From: Dendrocalamus latiflorus
Lineage: Eukaryota > Streptophyta > Magnoliopsida > Poales > Poaceae
NCBI GenBank assembly: GCA_017311315.1
Contig: CM029664.1
Coordinates: 37,923,939 to 37,987,938 of the forward strand
Direction: 5' to 3'
Length of the DNA stretch: 64,000 nt
The stretch's first letter is position 1. Each line of letters starts with the position of its first letter. The position numbers were made by a program, and so were the translations under genes. Positions 12,301 through 23,800 of this stretch are shown here, piece by piece. The notes beneath the pieces are model-generated. The model worked only from the letters and a program-made list of their open reading frames with translations. It had not been told where the DNA came from and did no database searches.

Positions 12301-12650
12301 CTACCAGCGAGCTCGTCGTGGCAATGCGCCCAGACGTTGTTCCCGTAGAGGCATTTCCACAGCATCATGGCCTGCCCCGGCCGGAACCCCTGTGACTGCA
12401 CCCATTTCTGGGCGAACCGCCGCAAATTCAGCTCATACGCATGCACTGTCTTAGACAACTGAGAGGTTGAGAGAGCCCTTACCTCGAGTTCTGGGTAGTC
12501 CATCCCCTTGAGCATGACCTTGGAGCCGGCCTCGCAGCGGGCGATGGAGGATGGTCGGCGGAGGGCGGAGAAGAGGCGCCGCGGCGGGGGAGGGGAGGAG
12601 TGGGCGCGGAGGGAGGAGGCGCCCCACCGGAGGAGAGGCAGCGCCGCCAT
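9380..12650 (-). CDS. RlmN/Cfr-family radical-SAM RNA methyltransferase, organelle-type (7 exons, 429 aa)
   Basis: Exons on the minus strand: 12650-12305, 11446-11349, 11271-11141, 11049-10941, 10407-10216, 10132-9996 and 9656-9380. All introns are GT-AG, phases match, and the 1290 nt end at TGA 9382-9380. The radical-SAM cluster motif CAMNCQFC gives Cys181, 185 and 188. GMGEP is at 229-233, and the C-terminal ACGQL at 404-408 carries the family's methyl-carrying cysteine (Cys405). RlmN enzymes methylate C2 of an adenine in 23S rRNA and in some tRNAs. The ~40-residue N-terminal extension is rich in Arg, Ser and Ala and lacks acids, so I infer plastid or mitochondrial import. The start is the first ATG in a GC-rich exon and gives normal family length. 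No lesion is seen, so it is probably functional. The divergent neighbour is the kinase pseudogene. Confidence 0.93.
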
Positions 12651-13369
12651 GGGAACTTGCCTGGCTGGTGCAGTCTTGCGACCTCTCGCGGCTAGGAATT
12701 TTCCCCCACGCGAGCAGGGCTTAGATAAGACTGGACCGTTTTCCTATTTAGGCTTTTTGTTGCTCTGGTGTAGCCCAAGATTGCACATTGTGCTTTTATT
12801 AGGCCCAGCCCACTGTACTATTTCATTGGACTGTATCGGACGCAATCGCGGTCGCAAGTGTATACTAAAAAAAGCTCAGGCTCGTAAGGTGCTTGAGTTC
12901 AATCTCAACCTCGAGCTCGTGAGTTTTAATGAATTAAATAGCTCATTAAGGCCCATTCGAATTTAAATATTAATAAATGTTAACTCTTATTGAGTTTATA
13001 AGAGCTGAGTTTAAGTTTAAACTTTATTTATTGTTAAAATTTAATAATACTGAATTATTAACTGTTATTGAATTTACTTAATCAAATTTAAGTTTTCTTA
13101 AATTTAGACTAAGCCGAGGTTAAACTTAAATTTAAACTCGCTGGAACTCGTCTCGAGTTAACAAGAGCAGCTCGGCTCGGTCGCAGCCTACCTCAACTGC
13201 ACGGACGAACCTCCTGACTACTTCGGGTGGGGCCTGCGAAGCTGCGACACTAGTCACTCCTCCGTCACTTGGTTTCCGCTCGCGCCGCGCCTGCCTACTT
13301 CGGCAACCCAACCCCATGCTCTCACCCAATTCAAAAAAAAAACCCCCATGCTCTCACACATGGAGCCCC
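12651..13369. promoter_or_regulatory. Intergenic region between divergent genes
   Basis: This stretch holds the upstream region of the methyltransferase (minus) and part of the 5' flank of the kinase pseudogene (plus). At 12870-13160 it contains AT-rich sequence with repeated 'ctcgagctcgtgag'-like text, probably a decayed repeat. I see no convincing TATA box for either gene. Confidence 0.45.
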
Positions 13370-13378
13370 GCGGACGAG
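13370..13378. repeat. Left 9-bp target site duplication of the Pack-MULE
   Basis: GCGGACGAG here is identical to the copy at 14994-15002 directly after the right TIR. Confidence 0.95.
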
Positions 13379-13568
13379 GAGTTTTTTGCTATTATAGTAC
13401 TCCTCAAATGCGGCTTCGATGAAACGGTATCTACGTCGTGGGCTTCTCTAAAATAGTATCTATTTCGTGTACTCCTCTCTGTAATAGTATTTTCAGAGAT
13501 TTAAAGTCATTTGAATTTGATTTTCGAATTTAATCTTCCTCATATGACTAAACTGCCCACCAGGTTCC

Positions 13569-13940
13569 ACGGAGGACGAACAGCCGCTGCACGTGTCAAG
13601 GAACTCGTCGTTCAACACCGTCGACAAGACAAAGGGCGTGGAGATGCAGCAGAGCACCAGTCTGCACCGGCTGATGGGATACGGCTCGGCGAGCGAGCTG
13701 CTGTTTCAGTACTCCCCTGACCTGTACGAGAGCTTCGACAAGAGGACGACGCCTGATGCGGGGCAGTACGATAGGAAAGGGAAGGGCGTTTGCGTCGACG
13801 TCGTCGACGATGACGACGATTCAGACGAGGAAGACAGTGGTGCACTGAAGAGATCAAATGCGAGAGGAGCTGCTTGGCCACTGCCAGGGATACTCAGCAA
13901 GGGGATTCCCGCGCCGGGAGCCATCAGGATCAAGTCATAG
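13569..13940 (+). pseudogene. Captured gene fragment 1 in the Pack-MULE: C-terminal exon of an unrecognised gene
   Basis: An open frame starts exactly at the inner edge of the left TIR and ends at a stop at 13938-13940. It is followed by AT-rich sequence to about 14180 that looks like a 3' UTR. The frame contains TSLHRLMGYGSASELLFQYS, then an acidic run (DDDDDSDEED) and a Gly/Pro-rich end, PGAIRIKS. There is no start at the fragment's beginning; the first internal ATG is at 13644. It looks like the last exon of a host gene taken with its 3' UTR. I do not recognise the parent family. Confidence 0.75.
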
Positions 13941-14328
13941 CAGAGGAGACCCGTATATATTGTAGAGAAGGATTAATCCAGGTGCCGGAATTCTGGTAGT
14001 TTTTTTTCTTCAGTTGTTAGAATTCTGATAGGCATAGTGAATTACATATATTTTACCGTTCATTTAGGTAGGTGCGATATTGGATGCATCGGCAGTTTAT
14101 TTATCCATTTTTCGAGTGTAACAATGTTGCATAAATGTAAATACCCAACATTGTGATTCTCACGAAAAAGAAGGATTTTCAGGCCCTGTTTGTTTTGAGA
14201 AGAGGGAAAACTAATAGAGCACATCCATACACGAATGGATCAAAGTGTCAAGTGAAAAAACTGCAATTATTTTGAACCAGGAGAACTATGATGATTGAAT
14301 TGTTTGGATCAAGTGCGTTTCCAATTAC

Positions 14329-14803
14329 TCAGTGATCTCGGTGTCTGTCGAATATGCCGCGACAGAGCATCATCCCTTCTCCCTTTTCTTCGTACGGCAG
14401 AGCTGCGTCGAGCAACGGCCAGCCGGGGCACGGCGGCGGCTCAAAGAACGCGTGCAGGACCAGGCCTTCCCTGAAGAGCCGAGGCCGCGCCGCCACGCCC
14501 CTGCAACCACCGAGGCTGACCCCCCTCGCGGCCGTCTTCCTCTTCACATCGAACAGCGCGACACGAACGCGGTTGGTGCTTGCCAGGAGGACGGCGTCCC
14601 CGCTGCCGACGCCGGCCAATGCCACCAGCGGCGTGCGGGGCACCCGCGGCAGCTTGACATGAGCGCGGTACGCCCACCTCCCGCTCTCGTAGTCGTCGAT
14701 GACCCAGATGTCCAAGACCGACGCTTCGAACGCCGACATGGCAAGTGTCCCAGTCCCGTCAATGTCGAACAGATTCACCTTCTTGCCGGGCCCCGTCGGC
14801 GGC
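14329..14803 (-). pseudogene. Captured gene fragment 2 in the Pack-MULE: probable F-box-associated domain, C-terminal part
   Basis: The minus-strand frame is open from the inner edge of the right TIR (14803) to a TGA at 14329. It contains VNLFDIDGT, then LDIWVIDDYESGRWAYR, which resembles the 'LDVWVLxDYExxxW' core of the plant F-box-associated domain. The F-box itself is missing, so on its own it could not join an SCF ubiquitin ligase. ATG 14778 lies inside the fragment. It is GC-rich, unlike its surroundings, consistent with capture of a GC-rich grass exon. The domain call is by motif only. Confidence 0.6.
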
Positions 14804-15189
14804 GGAACCTAGTGGGCAGTTTAGTCATATGAGGAAGATTAAATTCGAAAATCAAATTCAAATGATTTTAAATCTCTGAAAATACTATTATAGAGAGGAG
14901 TACACGAAATAGATACTATTTTAGAGAATCCCACGACGTAGATACCGTTTCGTCGAAGCCGCATTTGAGGAGTACTATAATAGCAAAAAACTCGCGGACG
15001 AGCACGAGCCACCTACCTCGCCTGCTCGCCATTCGCCAGCCCATCCCCGTCGCCTGTAGTATAGCATAACCACCACCTTCCACTCCTCGCCGCGGCAGCC
15101 ACACCACCTGAGACCTTCCGCGCCCACGGCCCACCCACGCCGGTCACCGCCGTTTCTAGCTCCTCTAACCCCTCCGGCGGGCTCCAAGC

Positions 15190-18100
15190 ATGAGGCAGCC
15201 CAGCGCGGGCGTCGGCGGGAGGGGGACGCGGGGTTCGTGCGGGCGGACCAGATCGACCTCAAGAGCCTCGACGAGCAGCTGGAGCGCCACCTCGGCCGCC
15301 CGGAGCGGGGCGGGCCGGCCGCACCGCAGCCTGGGAGCCGCAGCTGCTTCAGCAGCATAGGCACCGGGAGCCCTGGGAGATCGACTCCTCCAAGCTCGTC
15401 ATCAAGGGCGTCATCGCCCGCGGCACCTTCAGCACCGTCCACCGTGGCGTCTACGATGGCCAGGACGTCGCCGGTACCGTACCATCTCAACTTCACATAT
15501 ACGCGTACACTTACCTCCCAGTTTTAGTACCCTTAAGCTGCTCGATGAAATTACCCTAATACTTAAGTGTTGGCTGCCTGCGTTGGATACTTCCTGGTTC
15601 TGATCGATTATTACTTTTGCGAGTTCTTAGGGAACTTTGCCACTTTGTTTTTCTTGCTTGTGTTCGTTCTTCCTGGCTTAGGATGCCATGGTAAGTAGAA
15701 TTGATTGGTCGATAGGTGGTTGCTTCGGGTGTTTTTGCGAGTAGTTTTCTCTGGTCGTGTCACCGGTGCTTTTCCTTGTTAGCAAATTGCTAAAGTCGAT
15801 ACCTCTGCTTTCCTTGATTCCATGGTGTATTCCGTGACTTCGGGCAGAAAAACCCGCTTTTGGTGTGTAACACCCCCTCATGTGATTCTAACCAACAAAC
15901 AAATAAAGTTAAGCGCAAACTGATGATGGGCAATTCAATTATACTTCAGCACCCCCTCACGAGTTAAGCCTAAACTAATAAGGAAAGATGGGCAATTCAG
16001 TTATACTTCAACACTCCTCTCACATGTAGTGTTCCTCATAGGCCTAAGATATGGAATAGAAATGGGCGGCATTATTATTTTTTAATTGCATCAATCGAGT
16101 CTTGAACACAAAAAACTCTTAGCTTTGATATCATATTTAGTTGCATGCACCAACCAGTTCACCAAAAAACCTAAGTTGATAATGAAACGCGAGTAATTCA
16201 CTTATACTTCAACAGGCGTGATTCATGTGTTCATCTTGTGATGAGCCCCTGGAAGTTGGAGATTACAGATTAAAGCAGCTGATTTTTAGTCAAAAAGTTG
16301 CAACTTGCAACAGGCGTGGTACTTTTCAGGGGACCAAGGAAAATTGCAAAGCATCTGAGCAAGGTTAGGATTTTCCAAATGTGCAGACTTTTGCTGCTAA
16401 AGGAATATAAACTATAAAGTAGCAGTTTTGCACTGTCTCACCGGCATAGTCACATGACACGGGACAAAGCAGATGCAATGTGTTTGTCTGTCCAGAACTT
16501 TATCACCTATTGCATATTGCTTTCAATATGTTTGGTTCACCAGGCAATTCAATTCAGTGTCTTGAAAAAGAAAAGGATCATTTATAATCGTAACATGCAA
16601 TTGGAATTTCATACCAAATGTGTCAAAGCATTTACCAACTCACTGAAATTGTTGATTGGCTTGTCTTGCCTTTCCTTACTACTTTGGTTTGTGCGATGAA
16701 ATCAGCTTCCTCGCTGTTCTCTATGAATAATTTGTCAGTTGTCACATTATATTCCCCCATGCAGATTTGAATCTGGCTATATCTTTCATTTACATGTTAA
16801 GCCCTTAAGAGGGGTCTTGCTGATTCGGTTTTCCACACCAGACATAAAACTGTAACTGATATTTATATACACCTTAATTATTTTTTCAACATGCACAGTT
16901 AAATACTCTTTGAAAAAAAACAGAGGGAGACATGCTCAGTTAAATGCATCCTGTTCATAAAAAAGTGTTACCTTTGGTCCACAGCAAGTGCTAGCCTCCT
17001 TCTTGAGATTTGGGATGTGTTTCCTCCACAAGCAGTCACTATTGCAAAGCATATGAGGTCACTAATATAGTAATATACATACTGCTTAATAATTATGTAG
17101 TGATTGTTTATTAACTGTTCATGTGCAAAACTTTAAGTTTACCATTGCAGCTTTTTTCAACATTAATTGTTAAAATTTTATTTTCCAGTGAAATTGCTTG
17201 ACTGGGGGGAGGATGGTCATAGATCAGAACAAGAAATTGCTGCACTGAGAGCAACATTTGCACAAGAGGTCTCTGTCTGGCATAAGCTTGATCATCCAAA
17301 CGTTACTAAGGTAATCTTTGGCTGAAGAAGCCCTTTTTCACCCCTTCAAAATTCATAGCTTAAATCACTTTGCTGATATAATTTACATCAATTCGATTTA
17401 TATTTAGCTTTGGTTCATACAACAGCGATTACAATGGTGACGGGCTGAAACTGTTGTCCAATAATGTCCATCACTACTACATGGGCAAACTTGTTTTTTA
17501 CATGACACATCTATAGCAATATACTGAAATGTGCGGGTCAATCATCCCTTTGGTGTGACTTATGTTTTCATGGCTAGATATCTGACAGCATTAGGATGGG
17601 TGGTCATGTTCAGCATTGCAAGTTATATTAATTCCCTTAAATGTCATAATTTAATCTGAGCCATTCCATATTTATCAAAGTTTGCATATTTTCCTCTTCT
17701 TGATAAAAGAATTATAAGGTATTTAGCCACGTGAGCCCTGATAAAGAACATTACAACCTTGTACAATTGGAACATCACTTTTTTCAATAATAGTAGCAAA
17801 ATTACATTTGATATTGCAAATTTATATTGCCATGAAAATTGGTCTCAGAATGTGGTAGAAAATCTACCAAGCAATTTGTAGGAGGCTCTAATTTTGCCAT
17901 CTATGCAACGCATTGTGGACTATCAACAATTATTATTATTTTCTCTATTCTCTTGGTGAAGGTAGTTATCTTCTACTTCTCAACTGGCTGTCCTAACACT
18001 ATCTTGAACTACAATTGACAGTTTATTGGGGCTATAATGGGTGCAAGAGATCTAAATGTACAAACCGAACATGGACATCTTGGCATGCCGAGTAATATTT

Positions 18101-19394
18101 GTTGCGTTGTTGTTGATTACCTTGCTGGGGGTTAACTGAAAAATTTTCTAATAAAGAACAGGAGAAGGAAGCTAGCGTTTAAAGTTGTGGTCCAAATAGC
18201 TCTTGACCTTGCCAGGGGGTAAGTAATTAATTGATTTTTTTTGTTGGTGTTTGCCTGCAAATATCTTCTATTCTGTCCCTTTAATCTTCAAAGATCTCAT
18301 TGTGAGCTTTGCATTTCAATAGATTAAGCTATCTTCACTCAAAGAAGATAGTGCATCGTGATGTCAAGACTGAAAATATGCTTCTTGACAAAACGAGAAC
18401 TGTGAAAATTGCTGATTTTGGTGTTGCTCGAGTTGAGGCTTCAAATCCTAGTGATATGACGGGTGAAACAGGCACACTTGGTTACATGGCACCTGAGGTA
18501 TTTTATCTTTAACCATCTGGAGATATTTTTCTAATCCTATACCATTTATCATGTGCTGATAGGTCTTTAGTTATACCAAACTATCAAATTAAGTAGGGAA
18601 AAATTGGATGCATGATACTACAAAGTTTCTTGTTTGGAGAGTTGAAATTGCAAGATTGCATCTCCTCCATTACCTCATATTTTTGTTCATGTGTTTTTGT
18701 GATTTTTCGAAGTTGCACTTACCCATTGCATCGTAGTGTCACATCGATTTCTCATCTGTAAGGCAGCAGGCTGTTTCTGTTGATCCTAAACTTATTTTGT
18801 TCACCATCCAGTTCTATGCAATACAGTTCGTTCTTGAAGTAAAACTTGAAAGCCCTAGGACAGATCATGAAGTTGGACGCCCCCCACCCCCAACCCTACT
18901 TGAGCTTGAGCTTGTTTAGCTGTTTTATCCTTATTGCCTTCTATGTGCAGGTTCTCAATGGGCATCCTTACAACAGGAAGTGTGATGTTTATAGCTTTGG
19001 AATCTGTCTGTGGGAGACATACTGCTGCGACATGCCGTATCCTGACCTGAGCTTCTCAGAAGTCACTTCTGCTGTTGTTCGCCAGGTAAAAAACCTGCTT
19101 CTACCATGTTGCTTTTCGCGTCGCTGCTATCTTGTTTCTTAAGTATGAACCACTGAAAGAAAATATACAATCCTTGATGTGCAGAACTTGAGGCCTGAGA
19201 TACCGCGCTGCTGTCCAAGCTCTTTGGCGAACGTGATTAAGCGCTGCTGGGACGCGAACCCCGACAAGCGGCCTGAGATGGCCGAGGTGGTGTCCATGCT
19301 GGAGGCGATCGACACGTCCAAGGGCGGAGGCATGATCCCAATCGATCAGCCGCAGGGATGCCTGTCCTGCTTCCGTCGGTACCGAGGCCCCTGA
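15190..19394 (+). pseudogene. Raf-like serine/threonine protein kinase (ATMRK1/HT1-like), disabled
   Basis: Six exons: 15190-15473, 17189-17310, 18022-18218, 18323-18497, 18951-19085 and 19185-19394, with GT-AG introns and stop TGA at the end. The kinase motifs are all present: RGTFSTVHRG (glycine loop), AVKLLDW (ATP lysine), VHRDVKTEN (catalytic loop), ADFGVAR and GYMAPE. The N-terminal FVRADQIDLKSLDEQLERHL is typical of plant Raf-like MAPKKK-related kinases. Three lesions are visible. In exon 1 the frame moves from the ATG frame to the FVRADQ frame (about 15208-15234), and again before WEIDSSK (about 15290-15370), both in G-rich runs. In exon 3, TAA at 18133-18135 replaces the codon after the conserved AGG. 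The remaining exons are well conserved, so loss is recent, or exon 1 shifts could be sequence errors. Confidence 0.9.
15474..17188 (+). other. Intron 1 of the kinase pseudogene, with a repeat insertion
   Basis: Non-coding. Between about 15860 and 16220 a segment with 'gggcaattcagttatacttcaaca' occurs three times (near 15936, 15988 and 16196), suggesting a decayed repetitive element. No splice-competent exon was recognised. Confidence 0.6.
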
Positions 19395-20870
19395 CAGTTT
19401 GATGATCTGATCGCGTCACGGTTGTAGTACCCACCCGATGATTGATCGATCGCTAGATCTCAGTGTAATATAGTTACATCCGTTATGGCTAATGGAGAAG
19501 TTTTTCTCTGATGTAAATGCCTGCTTGTTCACGAATGAGCTGTTCAACGTTTCAACTTCATCCTTGAATGCTTGCTGAGAATCCTAATGCTTGGCCCGCC
19601 TACCATAAGATCGAGCTTAGAGTTTACTGTGAGCCTGACAGAGCTCCTCACAGGTTTTACACACTCATGGTCGTGAAGTTGTACTATTGCAGTATATATC
19701 TAATTCTATACAGCATGTTAATAAAGAACATGATCCGAGGGCATGCTTCAAACCAGGGGCGGAACCAGTATATGTACACCTATATAGTAGGTATATTAGA
19801 TGTATATACTAATAACTGGCCTCAATACTACGTATTTCAACCTCCACTTGATTTCAGGCCATCTCACGCACTCACTCTCCCAATCACGAATTTTTTGTAC
19901 GAATAATTTATTTTTATTCAAAATTAAAGAAACATACCTGCGGAATTTTTTTTTTACAAAAATAGGCTTCAGTCGCCCAATGGAGGGCGAGTGGAGCCAA
20001 TCGCCCAATCGGGAGGCGACACGTGGGCATTATGGTAACGGTTGGGTGAATTATTACTGTCACCTAACGCCCGGGCGACAGAGGGGTTAAAAAGGGTCGC
20101 GCTCGGCCGTCGCCGCTCCAGCTGCCATTTCTTTCATTCGCTTGTTCGGCGCCAAGAGAGGAGAGGAGAAGAGGAGAGAAAGGAGGGGAGAAGAGGAGAG
20201 GAGAGGAAGGAGGAGAAGAAGAGGAGGGGAGAAGAGGAGAGGGAGAGGAGGAGAGGGAGGAAGGAGGAGTGGGAGCTATTCCATCTATTCAGATTCTCAG
20301 GTCCAGGTATTTTTCTTAGTATATTGTATTTGCAGTATATTTTTTATGAAATATTAGTGTTAGTAAAAATTGTAGATATAGATAATTTAGTACAGAAATT
20401 TTTGTACAATTTTTAGTATAGAAAATTTTTAGTATACATTTTTTAGTACGGAACATTTTTAGTATAGAAATTTTAGTACAATTTTTAGTATAGAAAATTT
20501 AGTTAACGTAGTTATAGGAAATTAGCAGGTGTAGAAACGGAGAGGAGACCAAGAAGCAACCGTAGGTGTAGATCTAGATAGAAATAGTTAAATATTTGTT
20601 ATACTAAATTTATTAAACATGTAGTTTTACAAAATTAACAGCCGTAGAAGCGTGTAGTTATGTATAATTTAGGGAACATAGTTTTAGAAAATTAACATCA
20701 GTATGAAATCTGCATGCGTACAAAATTGTAGTTGTAGTAAATTCAGTCACCGTAATGTACAAATTAATCGTCCGGTGAAATTTATACCTACTAAAAAATC
20801 AGTAAATATTTATGGTAGAATTTAATTAATTCGTATGTTGGAAGTTCATAATACGAGGTTATTGTAGTGG
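19395..20870. other. 3' flank of the kinase and 5' part of an older transposon
   Basis: After the kinase stop there is about 300 bp of probable 3' UTR and flank. From about 19750 the sequence is transposon-like. It includes TTAAAAAGG at about 20084, a purine-rich (GA/AGG) stretch at 20140-20275 and AT-rich text with recurring 'tttttagtatagaaa' at 20395-20510. This may be the promoter, leader and first intron of the element whose decayed coding parts lie at 25653-27049, beyond the inserted solo LTR. That link is inference. Confidence 0.45.
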
Positions 20871-20875
20871 GTTAC

Positions 20876-23800
20876 TGTCAGACCCAGATTTTAAAATCCG
20901 GAATCTACTGTGTTTAACTGCACTATTCCCTGGATCAGTAGATAGTGCACACAGTTACAGTTCTGAATATCAAAGTACATATCATGCGGAAACGTAAATA
21001 TAATAGCAAACTTACACATGGGCCGATGAGGCCGAAATCATTAAATTGCAGCAGCGGAAGAACGAAGCACACAGGTGGGACCTTCAGGACATGCCCACAG
21101 GCAGCCAACTGGAGGTTCGCGACCTAGCCCTTGACATCTTCATCTTCATCTTATCTGCCAGCTTGTCCACTCTTGTTGCTGAGGTGAGGTGATTTGACTC
21201 CTGATTCTGAATTTTGCCGCAAAAGCGAGCGTGAGCACTCCGACCCCGTGCTCAGCGAACCAATACACAGAATGCAAGTAGATAATATGCATGGCTTAAC
21301 AAAGGAGAGGCTCGGGTTATTTTGTTTTGCAAAGAGTGCTTTTGAATACAATTATATAAAAATCCTTAAGACCTAGCATTTTGAACACAAGTATATGTTG
21401 TGATTACATGCAATATTAATAGTGATTCAGATTCCATCCACCGTTACATGGCATCTGCACCATATAGCAATTCTTCAGCGTTATAGCCGCTTAACTTACC
21501 ACTGGGACGACACCCAGGACAATTCCAAACTAGGGCCTTACACTGCCCTTCCACTTTTCTCACCCATCATAAAGCATTTTGAAATAGAACTATATCTGGT
21601 TAAGTTCCCATGTTCGCCCTTGACCGTGGGCACGGCTATTCGAATAGTTTTGACTCTGCAGAGTTTGTACACTTTCACCACAAGAGACAATCAACTCGTT
21701 GCCCCACACGATTCCTTAGTCGTGTGGTTGAGCAGACCATCACAGTGACTTTTCAAAGTACCTCGCCCCTTTTATCATTTCACCCTATGGGTCGCTCCCA
21801 CTTGCAGTGGGTCCCATACATTGTGCGGGATGTCCTCCTTCTGAACGTCTAGCAGCTGGCTCCCCACCCCTGCTAGCCCGCCACAGCAGAACTTCACCCT
21901 ACCCGGTGTCCCATTCAAGCCGTCACACAGACTGCCGCTTGCACTATCCCACACCTCCTCCTGGAAGGATGACTTCTAGGGTCCGATAAATCTACTAAGC
22001 CAAGTCATACTTTACGAACTTGTGGTTGTACTGTTTTACCCGGGAGGTCATGACAAGATTCGGTCATTAGTGGTATCTGGGCGGTCTACCACTAACCACT
22101 TTGTGCTTCCACTGCACCACACTCTCACACCATCGAACCAATCCGCCCAGATATTAAAGCATGTTGGGGTTTTTGGAAACATACAATAATCATATCCAAC
22201 ATTTATCAGTCATTACCACCATGATTGTTCCAACCAAAATCCTTCTCATGATTAAAGTGAGGTTTGGGCGTTCTTGCGCCCATGATTACCTAACCAATGC
22301 TAAGCACGGCATATATAAATTACGGACTTACTTTTAAAAAGTTACCATTATAGTTTTGCTAAGGCGACAAGGTTCACATATTCAAGTATTCCAAAGGAGG
22401 TGTAATATTAGTCAAGCAAGCAATGGACATGTAACTAAAATCTTAAATTAACATGTATTTGCATATAAAATAATAGCATGCAATTTGATAATTTAAACCA
22501 AAGTAGTTTGCAGAAAATGTAGGTTCAACATGATCAAAGTATTGACTCGCCTTGGGCACAGTGGTCGGGATCCAGATTCTCTGGTGCTTCTAGGGCTTAA
22601 CCTTCGATTCGCTCTCGATCACGCCTGATCCGTGGAATCTTCGAACTTCAGTTTCTAATTACGCGACAAACAACTGAATCCAAAAGAAAGCAAATAACTC
22701 AAAAGATCCAAATAACTCCAAGTAAATTCAACTTTTGTATTATTATGAGTTATTGGGTGATTTGGGTAATTTGAGGCAAGGCTGGCGGCAGAGAATGATG
22801 TCTTGACCTTTTATTAATAGTTTCTTTCATTATTTTTATATTTATCAAGGAAGTTCGATGAGTCGGTTATACCTATAGACTGGTGCAGGAGTTTAATGTA
22901 TAAATTTTATCTTCAGGTAAGTATTCCTTGCAACTTAGGTAAAGGCAAACTGGACTGATGGATGAGATCTATACTTATTCTATAAATCTTCAGTAATCCC
23001 ATTATCATGCTTTATGTATCTTCGTTTATCGTTAATTTAAGTTTAATTTAAATTAAGATCCATTGGTACGAATCCAAGCTTGCTTTATATACCATTGCAC
23101 TTAATGTTTATTATGTACCATGTACCAAAGCTAGTGTCAAGACCTAATTAATTGCACTATTATTAGCTTGCTCCTACTTTAGGTGCTATTTAAGATTTTA
23201 TGGTTGGCAGTATGCTAATGATAGGGTTTATATTTTCAATAGGGTCTAAGGTGTATAAAAGTTGCACTAGTATGATTGTTAATGGGTCGCATATCCACAT
23301 TTCTCTAACTGCTTACTTCCATATACTTATAGATGCTTATACACATATACATATTTATATATTCGCTTAGTAAGGCTCTACATTTTAGTTGTTACTAGTT
23401 TTTATTATAAACGTATCTGTCTAATAAGGCTTGCTGTACAAAGTTGTATTTCAATATTTACTAACTAGCAAAACCTACGGCTAAAGTTTTATGTAATGGA
23501 GGCATGTCAAATACGGGCATAGATTTTAATTATAATTATTGGTAGTCTTTAAATTTGAACATTTAACCAAAATAGATTTCTTTTATTACTTCCCTTAATT
23601 CGCATTTTAGCCTTTTAATTCAATTATGCAAACCACAGTAAATAGCACTAAAATTCTAATGAGCTCTAAAATTCATGATTTCAGTTCCATTGGACAGATC
23701 TTGATTTTAGATGAATTTAGAAATTTGTCTCACTCAATTTGGAGTTAAAATGAAAAGTTATGTCCATTTAAATATTTCAGTTCAGTTAATTCCAAAAATT

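Larger units (their letters stand above)
13379..14993. mobile_element. Pack-MULE (Mutator-like element carrying two gene fragments)
   Basis: Terminal inverted repeats of 190 bp (13379-13568 and 14804-14993) begin GAGTTTTTTGCTATTATAG and differ at about five positions by eye. They are flanked by a perfect 9-bp duplication, GCGGACGAG, at 13370-13378 and 14994-15002. Nine-base duplications with long TIRs are diagnostic of Mutator-like elements. The 1235-bp interior has no transposase but holds two unrelated open gene fragments in tail-to-tail orientation, the definition of a Pack-MULE. Near-identical TIRs imply recent insertion. It sits about 190 bp upstream of the kinase start codon. Confidence 0.95.

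Noticed and set aside
14332..14832. 166-aa plus-strand frame opposite the F-box-associated fragment
   Set aside because: It is the antisense shadow of the captured minus-strand fragment, which has the recognisable motif.
20042..20416. Frame of 124 aa rich in Arg, Glu and Lys
   Set aside because: Caused by a purine-only GAGGA tract; no homology and no start context.
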